Below are positions 42,355 through 52,225 of a stretch of 64,000 bases of DNA, piece by piece; positions within the stretch are counted from its first letter, which is position 1; each line of letters starts with the position of its first letter. Below the pieces are notes generated by a model, which saw nothing but the letters and a program-made list of their open reading frames with translations, had not been told where the DNA came from and did not search any database. This DNA is from Oleiharenicola lentus. GTDB taxonomy: Bacteria; Verrucomicrobiota; Verrucomicrobiia; Opitutales; Opitutaceae. The position numbers and the translations under genes were made by a program. The stretch is taken from positions 248,001 to 312,000 of the forward strand of contig NZ_SDHX01000002.1 of the NCBI RefSeq assembly GCF_004118375.1, given 5' to 3'.

Positions 42355-45300
42355 TCAGGCAACCGAGGCGCATGACGCGACCGCCGTGTCGGCCGTCGCG
42401 ACGCCAGGCGCGGTTTCCACCCCGTGCGCAAGGGCAAGCAGTTCGTCGAAAATCCGCTCCAACCGGTCAACCGATGCCTCCGTGGTGAACTCAAACGCCC
42501 GCGCCTGTCCGGCCAGCGCAATCTGCTCGGCCGCGCGCTGGTTGCGGTGCGCGGAAAGCAGCTTCTCCGCCAGGTCACGCGCGTCGCCGCCCTTGAAGAG
42601 GAGTCCCGTCTTCCCGTTCTCGATGATCTCGCTCGCGCCCCCGCTGCCACTGGAGACGACCAGCAGACCGGCCGCCATCGCCTCGATCTGCGTCTTGCCG
42701 AACGGTTCCTCAAAAACACTCGGGAAAACCAGCACGTTGCTGCGCGCGAACAGCCCGGCCAGCTCCCGTTTGCCCATGAAACCGGGAAAATGCAGCTGAT
42801 TCAAAAACCCGTATTGCTTGGCGATGGCCCGCAGGCTCTCAAGGTATTCGGGGCGCGTGGTGTCACCGGCCAGCGTGCACTCGAAGTCCACACCCACTCG
42901 CTTCAGATAAGCGAGCGCGGTGACCAGGACATGCGCGCCCTTGTAGGGCATGAGCAGACCGGCATAGGCGATCCGAAGTCGCTCACGCTGCGGGCTCCAG
43001 GCACGAAAATACTCCGTCAGCGGCGAACCGGGGGGCACCACTGCATAGCGGGAGATCGGATAGTTCTTCGCCCGAAGACCGCGATTCACCCACTCGCTGC
43101 AGCCGGCCAGACAGAAGAGCGGCCCCCGCGGCGCCTGCGCGGGATCGTAACCGGGAAAGGCGTTGCCCAGGCGGTGCAGCACCGGAATGCCATGGTCAAG
43201 CGCCGGCTGGATGAAGAAATGGCCCACCAGATCGAGATTGCCCGCCATGATGGCCATCGGCTTGAACAACTCGATTTCACGCAGGATCGTCTGGTGGTTG
43301 TCGCGCAGGATGGCTTTGCGGCGCTCGGCATCCGGCTCCACGACCACAGAGCCGTCTTTCCAGTCACCGACGAGTTTCAGCGTGCGGCGGACTTGTTGCT
43401 CGAATTCCGCGTGCTCGGCCGTGGGCTTGCGCGTGAGGTGCGGCATGTCCGCCGTCAGCACACGCACCGTGTGGCCGCGCGCGGTCAGCTCGCGGGAAAA
43501 TTCCCAGACGGTGCGTCCGTATCCGCCCATCTCCTGCGGCGGGAGCAGATTTGTTACCACCAGGATGCGCTGCGGTGCCGGATGCTTGAACTGCGGCAAC
43601 CAGCCCGCGCGCCGACGGTAAGTCTGGACCTGCGGCTGGCTCAATGCCCCGTGCGCCTCAAGCTGCTCGAGGGCCGTCTTGGTCTGTTCAGTGCCTCCAC
43701 ACAGCCGGTGGGCCTCCGCGACCGCCAGGTAGGCACCGGCGAACTCGCCGGCATCGATCAATTCCGCGGCATGCTCGACGTAGGCGTTCAGATTGTTGCG
43801 ATCCTCGGCGATGGCTTCGCGCGGTTTGCGCACCGGGGCCGCATCCTGCGCCAAGGTGCTGAACTCCCGCGCCGATCGGCCCGCGGCGGCGGCCTGCATG
43901 ACCGACCGCAACCGGGTCAGCGAGACCTCCCGCGAATACTCCGCGACCACACGCTCTCGGAAGCTGGCGCCAAGCCGCGCCGCGAGACCGGCATCTCGGG
44001 CGAGCCGGAGCATGGCCTCCGCCATCGCCCCGACATCCTTTTCCGCGACCAGGAAGCCATCCACGCCGTCACGGACTGCGTCGGGAATGCCCGCGTGCCG
44101 CGTAGCGACGACCGGCAGACCGTGTGCACCCGCCTCGAGGACCGCCAGCGGCAGTCCCTCGCTGTCGCCGTTGGCGGCGACGATGCTGTGCTGAACAAAA
44201 ATCCGGCTCGACGCCATCCGGCGGGAGACCTCCTCGCGCGACTGCACACCGGCAAAAGTCACCGCGGCAACGAGCCCGTTTTCTTCCGCCCATTTCCGGC
44301 AGGCGGGCAGCAGCGGGCCGTCGCCAATCATCACCAACCGCGCCTCGGGCACGGATCGGTGGACGGCGGCAAAGGCCTGCAACGTGAGGTGCGGCGCCTT
44401 CTTTTCCACAAACCGGCCGACCGCGACAAAATGCGGCGGCGCCTTGGCGGGCTCGGCCAGCGCCGGGAGATCAACGGCCACGCCGTAGGGCGCGAGGTGG
44501 GTCCGGTCCGGATCGGCTCCGAGCTGAAGCAGCTGCGCATGCATCGCGCGCGACACCGCGAGCACGCTCGCGGCCGAGCCGAAGAACTTCCGGTAGCGCG
44601 GCAGCCAGCGTTCGAGCAGTTCGCGACCGAAGGCATCGACGCCGTGGAAATGCACCACAAATGGCAGGCTGGCCTGTTCGCACGCCTCATGCACAAACGC
44701 GCCCATCAGCCCCGTCTCCACGAGCACCGAGCGCGCGCCGGATTGTGCCAGGAACGCCGCCAGTCCGGCCGAATACTCGGCCCACAGTTCGGCGGTGACC
44801 GTCCCCTTGGCCGCCAGCGCCGCCTGGATTTTCTGCTCCGTGCCCGCCGGCAGCACGGACTGCCCGCCGCGCCGGAAGCGCGGGAACGGAAAGCCGTAGA
44901 GCAGCGTCAGATTAGAGCTGAGATGGTTGACGTGGTCCTCGACGAAGGTCTCGGAGTAATTGAATTCGTGGGAGCGCACCAGCACCACGGGCAGGTCGCC
45001 CCGCGCATCCTCGCGCGCGGCCGGACTCGCGGGCTTCGCGGCCGTTGCGCTGGCCGCCGGAAGAATGATGCGCTCAAGCACGTCTTTCATTTCATCCGGC
45101 GTGAGCCGATGCCGCGCGCCGATCAGCCATCCGCCTTTTTCCGGATCGGCGACAGCCTGCGAGGGCGGCACGAGGAACGTGCGAAGAAATTCCTGTTTTT
45201 GCGCCTCCACCTCCGAGGAAAACACTTTTCGCAGTGATTCGGGATCCTTGCGCCAAGCTTGGTCGAGGCGCAGGAAGGTTTCTGGCGGTATCGCAGGACA

Positions 45301-45999
45301 AGTGCCATGAATTGAAACCTTCGCGCCCGCCGCCAAAGCGTAGGCAACGTGGCTACCCCAGCCGTTCGTCGTCACAGTCTCAAAGCGACCGAGCAGCGCC
45401 TTCATCCGATGCAGCGCGAAACGGTCGAGTGTGTTCGCTCCGACCACGATTTCGAATCCGAGCGCCTTGAATTCGTCGACCCAAAGCCCGTTGCGGAGGC
45501 AGTTCGGGTGGAGACACACAACGACCCGCGAGAAGTCGCGCGCGGCTTCCTTAATTTCGTCCGCATAGCGGCGAAACGGCTGTCGATCGGGAAAGCGGGC
45601 ACCGTTGAGCGTGTGCGTGGGCATCACGAGCAGACTGCGCGACAGGCGCGGAACAGCGGGTGCCTCGGGCGCATAGAGAATAGGCGATCCTATCGCACGC
45701 GCCACAATCCCGTGCCGCGACAGGTAATCGGCCTCCTCCTGCCTTGTGACAAACGCTGGCCATTCACCGATACGCGGTGAGTTGGAGAGAACCAGCCCGG
45801 GCGTGACCGCCTCCCAGGGTGCCAAACATCCATGCGTCCAAATCCCCCGAATCGTATAACGCTCGGGCAGCGCAATGCCCGCATACTCGGCCGCTGCCAA
45901 AGCCGCACCGTAGTGGTCCAACCAACCGTCGTCATGTGCGCCGAATTTGCGGAACGCAGTGGGTTCGGGAAGGCCGAGGGATAATTCGAGAGGCGTCAT
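42355..45999 (-). CDS. Giant multi-domain glycosyltransferase
   Basis: A 1214-residue protein with three parts. Residues 1-330 form an uncertain GT-like domain (FETVTTNGWGSHVAYALAAG). About 385-750 is a GT4-type domain (HFVAVGRFVEKKAPHLTLQA, EGLPLAVLEAGAHGLPVVAT). After a TPR-like helical linker (about 760-810), about 815-1190 is a second GT4 domain (PQRERLRIAYAGLLMPYKGA, VFEEPFGKTQIEAMAAGLLV). Two transfer sites suggest successive sugar additions to one acceptor. Its stop is 16 bases from the start of the CgeB-like gene, so one operon. The start at 45999 was chosen over 46152. Confidence 0.75.
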   Translation of the reverse strand: MTPLELSLGLPEPTAFRKFGAHDDGWLDHYGAALAAAEYAGIALPERYTIRGIWTHGCLAPWEAVTPGLVLSNSPRIGEWPAFVTRQEEADYLSRHGIVARAIGSPILYAPEAPAVPRLSRSLLVMPTHTLNGARFPDRQPFRRYADEIKEAARDFSRVVVCLHPNCLRNGLWVDEFKALGFEIVVGANTLDRFALHRMKALLGRFETVTTNGWGSHVAYALAAGAKVSIHGTCPAIPPETFLRLDQAWRKDPESLRKVFSSEVEAQKQEFLRTFLVPPSQAVADPEKGGWLIGARHRLTPDEMKDVLERIILPAASATAAKPASPAAREDARGDLPVVLVRSHEFNYSETFVEDHVNHLSSNLTLLYGFPFPRFRRGGQSVLPAGTEQKIQAALAAKGTVTAELWAEYSAGLAAFLAQSGARSVLVETGLMGAFVHEACEQASLPFVVHFHGVDAFGRELLERWLPRYRKFFGSAASVLAVSRAMHAQLLQLGADPDRTHLAPYGVAVDLPALAEPAKAPPHFVAVGRFVEKKAPHLTLQAFAAVHRSVPEARLVMIGDGPLLPACRKWAEENGLVAAVTFAGVQSREEVSRRMASSRIFVQHSIVAANGDSEGLPLAVLEAGAHGLPVVATRHAGIPDAVRDGVDGFLVAEKDVGAMAEAMLRLARDAGLAARLGASFRERVVAEYSREVSLTRLRSVMQAAAAGRSAREFSTLAQDAAPVRKPREAIAEDRNNLNAYVEHAAELIDAGEFAGAYLAVAEAHRLCGGTEQTKTALEQLEAHGALSQPQVQTYRRRAGWLPQFKHPAPQRILVVTNLLPPQEMGGYGRTVWEFSRELTARGHTVRVLTADMPHLTRKPTAEHAEFEQQVRRTLKLVGDWKDGSVVVEPDAERRKAILRDNHQTILREIELFKPMAIMAGNLDLVGHFFIQPALDHGIPVLHRLGNAFPGYDPAQAPRGPLFCLAGCSEWVNRGLRAKNYPISRYAVVPPGSPLTEYFRAWSPQRERLRIAYAGLLMPYKGAHVLVTALAYLKRVGVDFECTLAGDTTRPEYLESLRAIAKQYGFLNQLHFPGFMGKRELAGLFARSNVLVFPSVFEEPFGKTQIEAMAAGLLVVSSGSGGASEIIENGKTGLLFKGGDARDLAEKLLSAHRNQRAAEQIALAGQARAFEFTTEASVDRLERIFDELLALAHGVETAPGVATADTAVASCASVA

Positions 46000-46466
46000 G
46001 GATTCGTGCGTGAGAATTGGGGCGACTTGGAAGCGCGATTCAGGCAAATGCAATATTTGGTCCAGTTCGCTCGAATGACACCTTTCATTCTGATCAATAG
46101 AAAGTTGCGGCTTTATTAATCTGCACGGTGCGACCGCAGCGATGCACCCCACTTGGGCGAAGGCAATAAATGCCCCGGAGCGCCCGACATTCCGCGCCTA
46201 TCCGGTAAAGTTTGCCGGCCAACGCATCAGCGCCGCAACCTCGCAACGACGCACGCTGCACCGGGCGGATAAATCGTCCGCAATCCCGCCAAGGACAAGA
46301 TCTTGAGGGGCGTAGTTTCTCGACGGCACCCGCTGTGCTGGAATCGCACATTCCCATGACCTCCGGTTCGACTTCCCCGTTCCGCCCTCCAGTCTCGCGT
46401 TCAAATCGCCTGCGCGCGACGGCCGCGCGAACATGATCCAGAGTTCTGATTCCTCAAATACGCCCC
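46000..46466. other. Gene-free region between glycosyltransferase and methyltransferase
   Basis: 467 bases between divergent genes. The open frames here are short shadows and show no protein family. The part nearest the glycosyltransferase (about 46070-46130) is AT-richer and could hold a promoter. A perfect TAAAGTTT at 46206-46213 lacks a matching -10 box. Nothing else was recognised. Confidence 0.5.
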
Positions 46467-47651
46467 ATGAGTGCAACGCCCAGTCCCGCTTCCTTTCAAT
46501 CAGTTTCGCACTGTCGCGTTTGTTGCTCTACGCGCGTGCTGCCCACGGGGGTAACAAAGAAGTTCCACCTCTCGAACTTGGACCAGACCGTCGAACTAGG
46601 CTACGCTGTCTGCCAAGATTGCCAGTTTCTGTTTCAGTCCGAATACGTGGGTGATGACTTTTTAAACGAGTATTATCGACGTAGCCCGATGCTCCGGCGC
46701 AAGGAGCCCACGCGGTTCGAGCGCGATCAGAACATCCGCCAATCGGCATTTCTCTCCCGACAGGTCCCGCTCACTGGCCGGAAAGTGCTGGAGATCGGGG
46801 CGCACGCCGGTGCCTTCCTCGTCCACCTGCACCAGGCGCATGGGGCCCAGGCTTATTACGACGAATTGAGCGAGGAAGCCCGCACGGTGCTCGCCGCCCA
46901 ACCGGGCCTGCAGGACCTGCGGGCGCAGCCGAAGGGATTCACCGTGGATGTCATCGTGCTTCGCCACATCCTCGAGCACATCTTCGATCTCGACGGCTTT
47001 CTCGGCTACGTTCGCCGCCTGCTCTCCCCGGGCGGGCAGGTGTTCATTGAGACACCCGACTGGAGCCATCTCGATGTGCGCACCGACCCGCTGATCTTCG
47101 AGCACCTCAACCAGTTCTCGACGCACAATCTCGTGCTCCTCCTCCGTCGCACAGGCTGGAACTGCACCGGACTGGAAAAGAGCATCGAGGCTGACGATCC
47201 CGCCACACCCAACCGGGTGCAGCGCCTGATCGTCGAGCCGACCGCCCTGCCCGCCCCCGGCGATCCGGCCATCGCCGGCTCGGTGGGCGATTTTCTCGGT
47301 GACTACCGCCGACGCCTTTTCGGCCGGCTCGAGGCGCTGATCGCCGGCTGGGGCCCGCAAAGGCGCATCGCCTTTTACCCGGCCAGCCATCTCAGTTTTT
47401 CTGCGCTGCTCGAGGCTGATCTCCGGCAGGCGAACCTCATCGGTCTCTACGACATTGACCCCAAGAAACACGGCCGGGCCGTGCAGGGTGTGACAATCCA
47501 CCCGGCCGAGGCGCTGCGCGAGCATCAGCCCGACGTGATTGTCATCTTCACCATGGCCTACGAGCGCGAGATCCGCGAATCCTTCGCCCGGATGGGGCTG
47601 ACGGCCGAGATCATCTCGGCCACCGCGCTGGTGCGCACGGAAGCGTCCTAG
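46467..47651 (+). CDS. Zinc-binding sugar C-methyltransferase-like protein
   Basis: A 394-residue SAM methyltransferase with an N-terminal zinc-like cluster (CRVCC, then CQDCQF), the SAM motif KVLEIGAHAGAFLVHLH, LRHILEHIFDLDGFLGYVRR and a C-terminal domain (IAFYPASHLSFSALLEADLR). This three-part layout matches NDP-sugar C-methyltransferases of the TylCIII/NovU type. It starts the plus-strand sugar region and probably methylates a hexose. Sequence cannot give the carbon. Confidence 0.78.
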   Translation: MSATPSPASFQSVSHCRVCCSTRVLPTGVTKKFHLSNLDQTVELGYAVCQDCQFLFQSEYVGDDFLNEYYRRSPMLRRKEPTRFERDQNIRQSAFLSRQVPLTGRKVLEIGAHAGAFLVHLHQAHGAQAYYDELSEEARTVLAAQPGLQDLRAQPKGFTVDVIVLRHILEHIFDLDGFLGYVRRLLSPGGQVFIETPDWSHLDVRTDPLIFEHLNQFSTHNLVLLLRRTGWNCTGLEKSIEADDPATPNRVQRLIVEPTALPAPGDPAIAGSVGDFLGDYRRRLFGRLEALIAGWGPQRRIAFYPASHLSFSALLEADLRQANLIGLYDIDPKKHGRAVQGVTIHPAEALREHQPDVIVIFTMAYEREIRESFARMGLTAEIISATALVRTEAS

Positions 47652-47868
47652 CTCCTGGTGCGGCTGCATCTATTCGGCAGATTTTGCCGACTTAGAAAGG
47701 CGACGAGGGCTATTTTTCTCCCAACCAACTGCCATTCAGCGGCCTGAGAGGTCCAAGGACATGGTGGCACAAGCCTTGCAATCTGCAGGCGTGCCCAAGT
47801 TCCCAATCGCATCACCAGCTTCGCCAAGCTGCCCGCCACGCCATGGCCTGAGGGCGGAGCCAGCTGGA

Positions 47869-48855
47869 ATGCTGACAGGCAACAGTCCATCTCCCTGGCG
47901 CACGCTGATCGTCGGTCTCGGCCGGATCGGCCAAGGCTACGATTACGACCTTCCGGCGAGCGAACACGTCTTCACCCACGCCCGCGCCTTCAGCCAGGAT
48001 TCGCAATTCCGGCTGGTCGGCGGGGTGGATCCTGATGCCGGAGCGCGCCAGCGTTTCACGACCCGCTACGGTGCTCCGGCCTACGCCAGTGTCGCCGAAG
48101 CCGCCGTCAGTTCACCCGATCTGGTCGTCGTGGCCACGCCGACGGAGCACCACCTTTCCACGGTCGAAACCGTGCTGGATCACTGCCGACCCGTCGCCCT
48201 CGTATGCGAGAAGCCGCTCGCCTACACTCTCGAGGAAGCGACACGCCTGCTGGAGCTGTGCCGCGCCCACGCCTGCGCGGTGCATGTGAACTACATGCGG
48301 CGTACCGACCCGACCACCGCCGAGCTGCGCGCCCGCCTGCGCAACGGCCGCATCGCCTCCCCGCTCAAGGGCGTCGTCTGGTATTCCAAGGGGCTCTACA
48401 ACAGCGCCTCCCATTTCGTGAACCTGCTCGAAGACCTGCTCGGAGCCGAACCCGAACTCCAGCAATGCACGGAGGGTCGAATCACCCCGACCGGTGATCC
48501 CGAGCCCGACTTCACGCTGCGTTTTGCCCACGGCACCGTTTCCTTCCACGCGCTCCGCGCCGAGGACTATTTCCACAACAGCATGGAGTGGTTCGCACCG
48601 AACGGTCGCCTTCGCTACGAACGGGCGGGTGCCAACGCCGAGTGGTTCGCCACCGCACCGGAGCAGCCCGGCGGTCTCGCGGTCGCCGCCGAGCGTCTGC
48701 CCGGGGACTTCGCCCACATCCAGGCGCATTTCACCCGGGCCCTCGCGCTCGCCCTGGCCGGCCGGCCGTCGCCGGTCTGCTCCGGCGACCAAGCCCTCGC
48801 CACCCTGCGCCTGCTGGCGCAACTCCAACCCTTTCCCAACCCCGTCTGCACATGA
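47869..48855 (+). CDS. Gfo/Idh/MocA-family sugar dehydrogenase
   Basis: A 328-residue NAD(P)-dependent dehydrogenase: Rossmann motif LIVGLGRIGQGYDYD, VVVATPTEHHLSTVETVL, the family motif CEKPLAYTLEEATRLLELCR and VHVNYMRRTDPTTAELRARL. Similar to WbpB/WlbA enzymes that oxidise C3 of UDP-acetamido sugars. The ATG at 47869 was preferred to one at 47761. It overlaps the next gene by four bases (ATGA). Followed by an aminotransferase and acetyltransferase, the expected partners. Confidence 0.82.
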   Translation: MLTGNSPSPWRTLIVGLGRIGQGYDYDLPASEHVFTHARAFSQDSQFRLVGGVDPDAGARQRFTTRYGAPAYASVAEAAVSSPDLVVVATPTEHHLSTVETVLDHCRPVALVCEKPLAYTLEEATRLLELCRAHACAVHVNYMRRTDPTTAELRARLRNGRIASPLKGVVWYSKGLYNSASHFVNLLEDLLGAEPELQQCTEGRITPTGDPEPDFTLRFAHGTVSFHALRAEDYFHNSMEWFAPNGRLRYERAGANAEWFATAPEQPGGLAVAAERLPGDFAHIQAHFTRALALALAGRPSPVCSGDQALATLRLLAQLQPFPNPVCT

Positions 48856-49478
48856 CCATCACGACCCCGCAAGAGGCCTTCTGGGCCGGCCAGTTCGGCA
48901 ACGACTACGTCGAGCGCAATCAGGATCCCCGCTGGATTGACTGGAACACCGCCTATTACACCAAGCTCCTCGCGAAGATGGCCCCGCCGGCCAGCATCCT
49001 GGAACTCGGTTGCAATCGCGGCCTCAACCTCCACGCGCTCAAGCGACTCTATCCGGCCACGGCTTTTTCCGCCGTGGAGATCAACGCCCAGGCCGCCGCC
49101 CATGTGCGCCGCGATCTGCCGCATGTGGATCTGCATCACACCTCCATTCTCGAGTTCCAACCCGCCCGGCAGTGGGACCTCGTGTTCACCAACGGCGTGC
49201 TCATCCACCTCGCGCCCGAGGCGCTGCCGAAGGTCTATGCGCTGATGGCCCGCGCCTCCGCGCGCTACGTGATGATCTCCGAGTATTACAACCCGACCCC
49301 GGTCGAGGTCACCTACCGGGGCCACGAGGGCCGGCTCTTCAAGCGCGACTTCGCCGGGGAGTTCCTAGACGCGCACCCGGATTTCAAGCTGGTTGACTAC
49401 GGTTTCGTCTATCACCGCGACCCCACGATGCATCCGGACGACATGACCTGGTTCCTGATGGAAAAGAAAGCGTCCTGA
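48852..49478 (+). CDS. Pseudaminic-acid-cluster methyltransferase
   Basis: A 208-residue class I methyltransferase: EAFWAGQFGNDYVERNQDPR, SILELGCNRGLNLHALKRLY, FTNGVLIHLAPEALPKVY, and a C-terminal YVMISEYYNPTPVEVTYRGH. This pattern is that of methylases found in pseudaminic- and legionaminic-acid clusters. Substrate unknown. Translationally coupled to the dehydrogenase and ending two bases before the aminotransferase. Confidence 0.8.
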   Translation: MTITTPQEAFWAGQFGNDYVERNQDPRWIDWNTAYYTKLLAKMAPPASILELGCNRGLNLHALKRLYPATAFSAVEINAQAAAHVRRDLPHVDLHHTSILEFQPARQWDLVFTNGVLIHLAPEALPKVYALMARASARYVMISEYYNPTPVEVTYRGHEGRLFKRDFAGEFLDAHPDFKLVDYGFVYHRDPTMHPDDMTWFLMEKKAS

Positions 49479-49480
49479 CC

Positions 49481-50770
49481 ATGAGCACCGCCCTCGCCTC
49501 CCCGCTCGCCGTCCACGGCGGCCCGAAGACCATCACGCGGCCCTTTGCGCGTTACAATCCCCTCGGTGCCGAGGAAGTCGCTGCCGCCAAGGCCGTCGTC
49601 GAGAGCGGCATCCTCTCGCAGTACTACGGCCGCTGGTGCGCCGATTTCTACGGCGGCCCCAAGGTGCGCGATTTCGAGCAGGCCTGCGCCGCGAAGTTCG
49701 GCGTGAAGCGTGCCGTCACCGTCAACTCCTGGACCTCGGGCCTCGTCGCCGCCGTCGGCGCAATCGGCATCGAGCCGGGTGACGAGGTCATCACGAGCCC
49801 GTGGACGATGTGCGCGACAGCCACCGCCATCCTGCATTGGAACGCCATCCCGGTCTTCGCCGACATCGAGCCCGACACCTTCTGCCTCGATCCGCGCTCG
49901 GTCGAGGCGAACATCACGCCGCACACGCGTGCCATTCTTTCCGTGGATATCGCCGGCCAGTCGGCCGACATGGACGCGCTACGGGCCATCGCGAAGAAGC
50001 ACAACCTGAAGCTCATCTCCGACTGCGCGCAGGCGCCCGGTGCGCTCTACAAGGGGAAATTCGCCGGCACCCTCGCCGACGTCGGCGGCTACAGCCTCAA
50101 TTACCACAAGCACATCCACACCGGCGAAGGCGGCATCCTCGTGACCAACGACGACGAGATTGCCGAACGGATGTGCCTCATCCGCAACCACGCCGAAGCC
50201 GTCGTGGGCGACAAGGGCGTGACCGACCTTAGCAACATGATCGGCCACAATTTCCGTCTCGGCGAAATCGAGTGCGCCATTGGCATCGAGCAGCTCAAGA
50301 AGCTCGACCGGCAGATCGCCAGCCGTCAGCGCGCCACCGCCCGGCTCACTGCAGGTCTGTCCACCTTGCCCGGCCTGCAGACTCCCGTCACTCGAGCCGG
50401 CTGCACGCACGTCTATTACATGTATCAGATGATCCTCGATCTGCCGCAGCTGGGCGTTAGCCGGCAGAAGCTCTTCGAGGCCCTGAAGGCCGAGGGTATC
50501 GAGGGACTCGGCACCGCCTTCGCCAACATCCACCGCCTGCCGGTCTTCCAGCGCAAGGTGGCCTACGGCCGCGGCGGCTTCCCGTGGACCTCCGACATCT
50601 GCAAGCGCGACGTAAGCTACGCCAAGGGCATCTGCCCGGTGGCCGAGCGCCTACAGGACGAGACCTACCTCGGCTTCCAGGCCTGCATGCACACGCTTAC
50701 CGACGGCGAGGTGGACCTCATGATCGCCGCCTTCCACAAGGTGTGGGACAACCTCGACGCGCTGCGCTGA
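49481..50770 (+). CDS. DegT/DnrJ/EryC1-family sugar aminotransferase
   Basis: A 429-residue PLP enzyme: VNSWTSGLVAAVGAIGIEPG, PVFADIEPDTFCLDPRSVEA, ISDCAQAPGALYKGKFAGTL and YSLNYHKHIHTGEGGILVTN, in which the Lys of HKHIHTGEGG is the Schiff-base residue. It transfers an amino group onto a keto sugar, probably the 3-keto product of the preceding dehydrogenase (WbpE-like). Fits the amidinated-sugar scheme of this operon. Confidence 0.88.
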   Translation: MSTALASPLAVHGGPKTITRPFARYNPLGAEEVAAAKAVVESGILSQYYGRWCADFYGGPKVRDFEQACAAKFGVKRAVTVNSWTSGLVAAVGAIGIEPGDEVITSPWTMCATATAILHWNAIPVFADIEPDTFCLDPRSVEANITPHTRAILSVDIAGQSADMDALRAIAKKHNLKLISDCAQAPGALYKGKFAGTLADVGGYSLNYHKHIHTGEGGILVTNDDEIAERMCLIRNHAEAVVGDKGVTDLSNMIGHNFRLGEIECAIGIEQLKKLDRQIASRQRATARLTAGLSTLPGLQTPVTRAGCTHVYYMYQMILDLPQLGVSRQKLFEALKAEGIEGLGTAFANIHRLPVFQRKVAYGRGGFPWTSDICKRDVSYAKGICPVAERLQDETYLGFQACMHTLTDGEVDLMIAAFHKVWDNLDALR

Positions 50771-50775
50771 TCGCG

Positions 50776-51309
50776 ATGCCCGCCGCCCTCGACACGCTCT
50801 GCGGACACCAGGTTGAGCTCCGTCCCTTCACGAAGGCGGACATCACCCCGGCTTATCTCAGCTGGCTGAGTGATCCCGAGGTCGTGCGTTTCAGCAACCA
50901 GCGCTTCCGCACGCACACGGCGGAAAGCTGCGCGGCCTATCTGGCGTCGTTCCACGGCACTCCCAATCTCTTTTTCTCCATCCTCCGGCAAGGTGACGGG
51001 CGGCCCGTCGGCACCATGACCGCATATGTCTCCGCCCCGCACGGCACGGCGGACCTAGGCATCCTTATCGGCGACCGCGGCTGCTGGGGCCAGGGTATCG
51101 GGCTCGATGCCTGGCAGACATTGATGACCCATCTTTTTCAACATTCCCGCCTGCGCAAGATCACCGCCGGCACGCTCCGGCCGAACATCGGCATGGTGCG
51201 GATCATGGAACGCGCCGGTATGCGCCTTGAGGGCGTGCGCGAGCGTCAGGAAATCGTCGACGGCGTCCCGGTGGACGCGTTGCTCTATGCCCGCTTCCGC
51301 CCTGTGTAA
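50776..51309 (+). CDS. GNAT-family acetyltransferase (RimJ/RimL or PseH-like)
   Basis: A 177-residue GNAT: VELRPFTKADITPAYLSWLS, FFSILRQGDGRPVGTMTAYV, the acetyl-CoA loop DRGCWGQGIGLDAWQTLMTH and LRKITAGTLRPNIGMVRIME. It would acylate the amine made by the aminotransferase. It may act as PseH for the other operon, as no other PseH candidate is seen. The start is the ATG at 50776, five bases after the aminotransferase stop. Confidence 0.8.
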   Translation: MPAALDTLCGHQVELRPFTKADITPAYLSWLSDPEVVRFSNQRFRTHTAESCAAYLASFHGTPNLFFSILRQGDGRPVGTMTAYVSAPHGTADLGILIGDRGCWGQGIGLDAWQTLMTHLFQHSRLRKITAGTLRPNIGMVRIMERAGMRLEGVRERQEIVDGVPVDALLYARFRPV

Positions 51310-52225
51310 CCTGCGAGTGCCGCTCGCCGTCGTCGCGCATGATGCCGGCGCCGCCAACCTGATCCTCGGCTGGATCCGGGAGCTGCCGCCCACGCACTTG
51401 CGGTTGTGCGCGAGCGGACCGGCCAAGAGACTGTTCAGCTCCGCCTTTCCCGACCTCGCCTTGTTGCCGATCGCCACCGTGCTCAACGGCGCGGCGATGC
51501 TGCTCAGCGGCACGAGCGGGCCGCGAAGCGACCTCGAACATGAGGCCAGGAAACTGGCCCGTGCGCGCGGCCTGCCCTCGGTCGGCGTCATCGACCATTG
51601 GGTGAACTACGCCCCGCGCTTCACCCGCGCCGGTGAAACCGTCTTGCCCGACGAGCTGTGGGTCGCCGATGCGCATGCCGCCGCGCTCGCCCGCAGGACC
51701 TTTCCCGGCTACCCGGTGTTCGAACAGCCCAACCGCTACCTGGAAAACCTGGCCGAGACGGCGCGAGCCGCCAGCCAGCCGCACCCGGGCCGCACCCATG
51801 TGGTCTATGCCCTCGAACCGCTGCACTCCGACTGGGGACAAGGTGGTGTCGCGGGTGAATTCCAGGCCCTGGATTACTTTCTCGAACACGCCCCGCTTCT
51901 CGGCCTGCCCGCCGACAGCTTGATCCGCCTTCGTCCCCACCCCTCCGAACCGCGGGAAAAATACTCCGGCTGGCTCGCAGCCCGGAACGATCCCCGTTTC
52001 TCGCTCGATGAGGGCGGCACTCTGGCCGAAGCCATCGGCTGGGCCGACTGGGTCGTCGGTGGCGAAAGCTACGCCCTGGTTGCCGGGCTCGCCGCCGGTC
52101 GTCACGTGGTCTCGACCTTGCCGCCTTGGGCCCCGGCCTGCCGTTTGCCTCATCCCGAGATCAGACACCTGCGGGAAATCTCCGCGGAAGCTGCGCTTGC
52201 CGCGCCAACCCTCGTCGCCGGATGA
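51287..52225 (+). CDS. Uncharacterised protein of the amidinated-sugar operon
   Basis: A protein of about 312 residues with no recognised family. It begins MPASALCNLRVPLAVVAHDA, and contains LPSVGVIDHWVNYAPRFTRA, RPHPSEPREKYSGWLAARN and ADWVVGGESYALVAGLAAGR, which look like a GT-B or epimerase-like nucleotide-sugar fold. It overlaps the GNAT gene by 23 bases (an internal GTG at 51317 would remove the overlap) and the next gene by four. Confidence 0.7.
   Translation: MPASALCNLRVPLAVVAHDAGAANLILGWIRELPPTHLRLCASGPAKRLFSSAFPDLALLPIATVLNGAAMLLSGTSGPRSDLEHEARKLARARGLPSVGVIDHWVNYAPRFTRAGETVLPDELWVADAHAAALARRTFPGYPVFEQPNRYLENLAETARAASQPHPGRTHVVYALEPLHSDWGQGGVAGEFQALDYFLEHAPLLGLPADSLIRLRPHPSEPREKYSGWLAARNDPRFSLDEGGTLAEAIGWADWVVGGESYALVAGLAAGRHVVSTLPPWAPACRLPHPEIRHLREISAEAALAAPTLVAG

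Noticed and set aside
46206-46213. Perfect TAAAGTTT as sigma-28 -35 box
   Set aside because: No GCCGATAA-like box at 14-17 bases downstream on the same strand.
49481-50770. Calling the aminotransferase PseC
   Set aside because: A better PseC candidate with the typical HPVKTLTTGEGG motif lies at 63128-64000, and this one sits with a C3 dehydrogenase.
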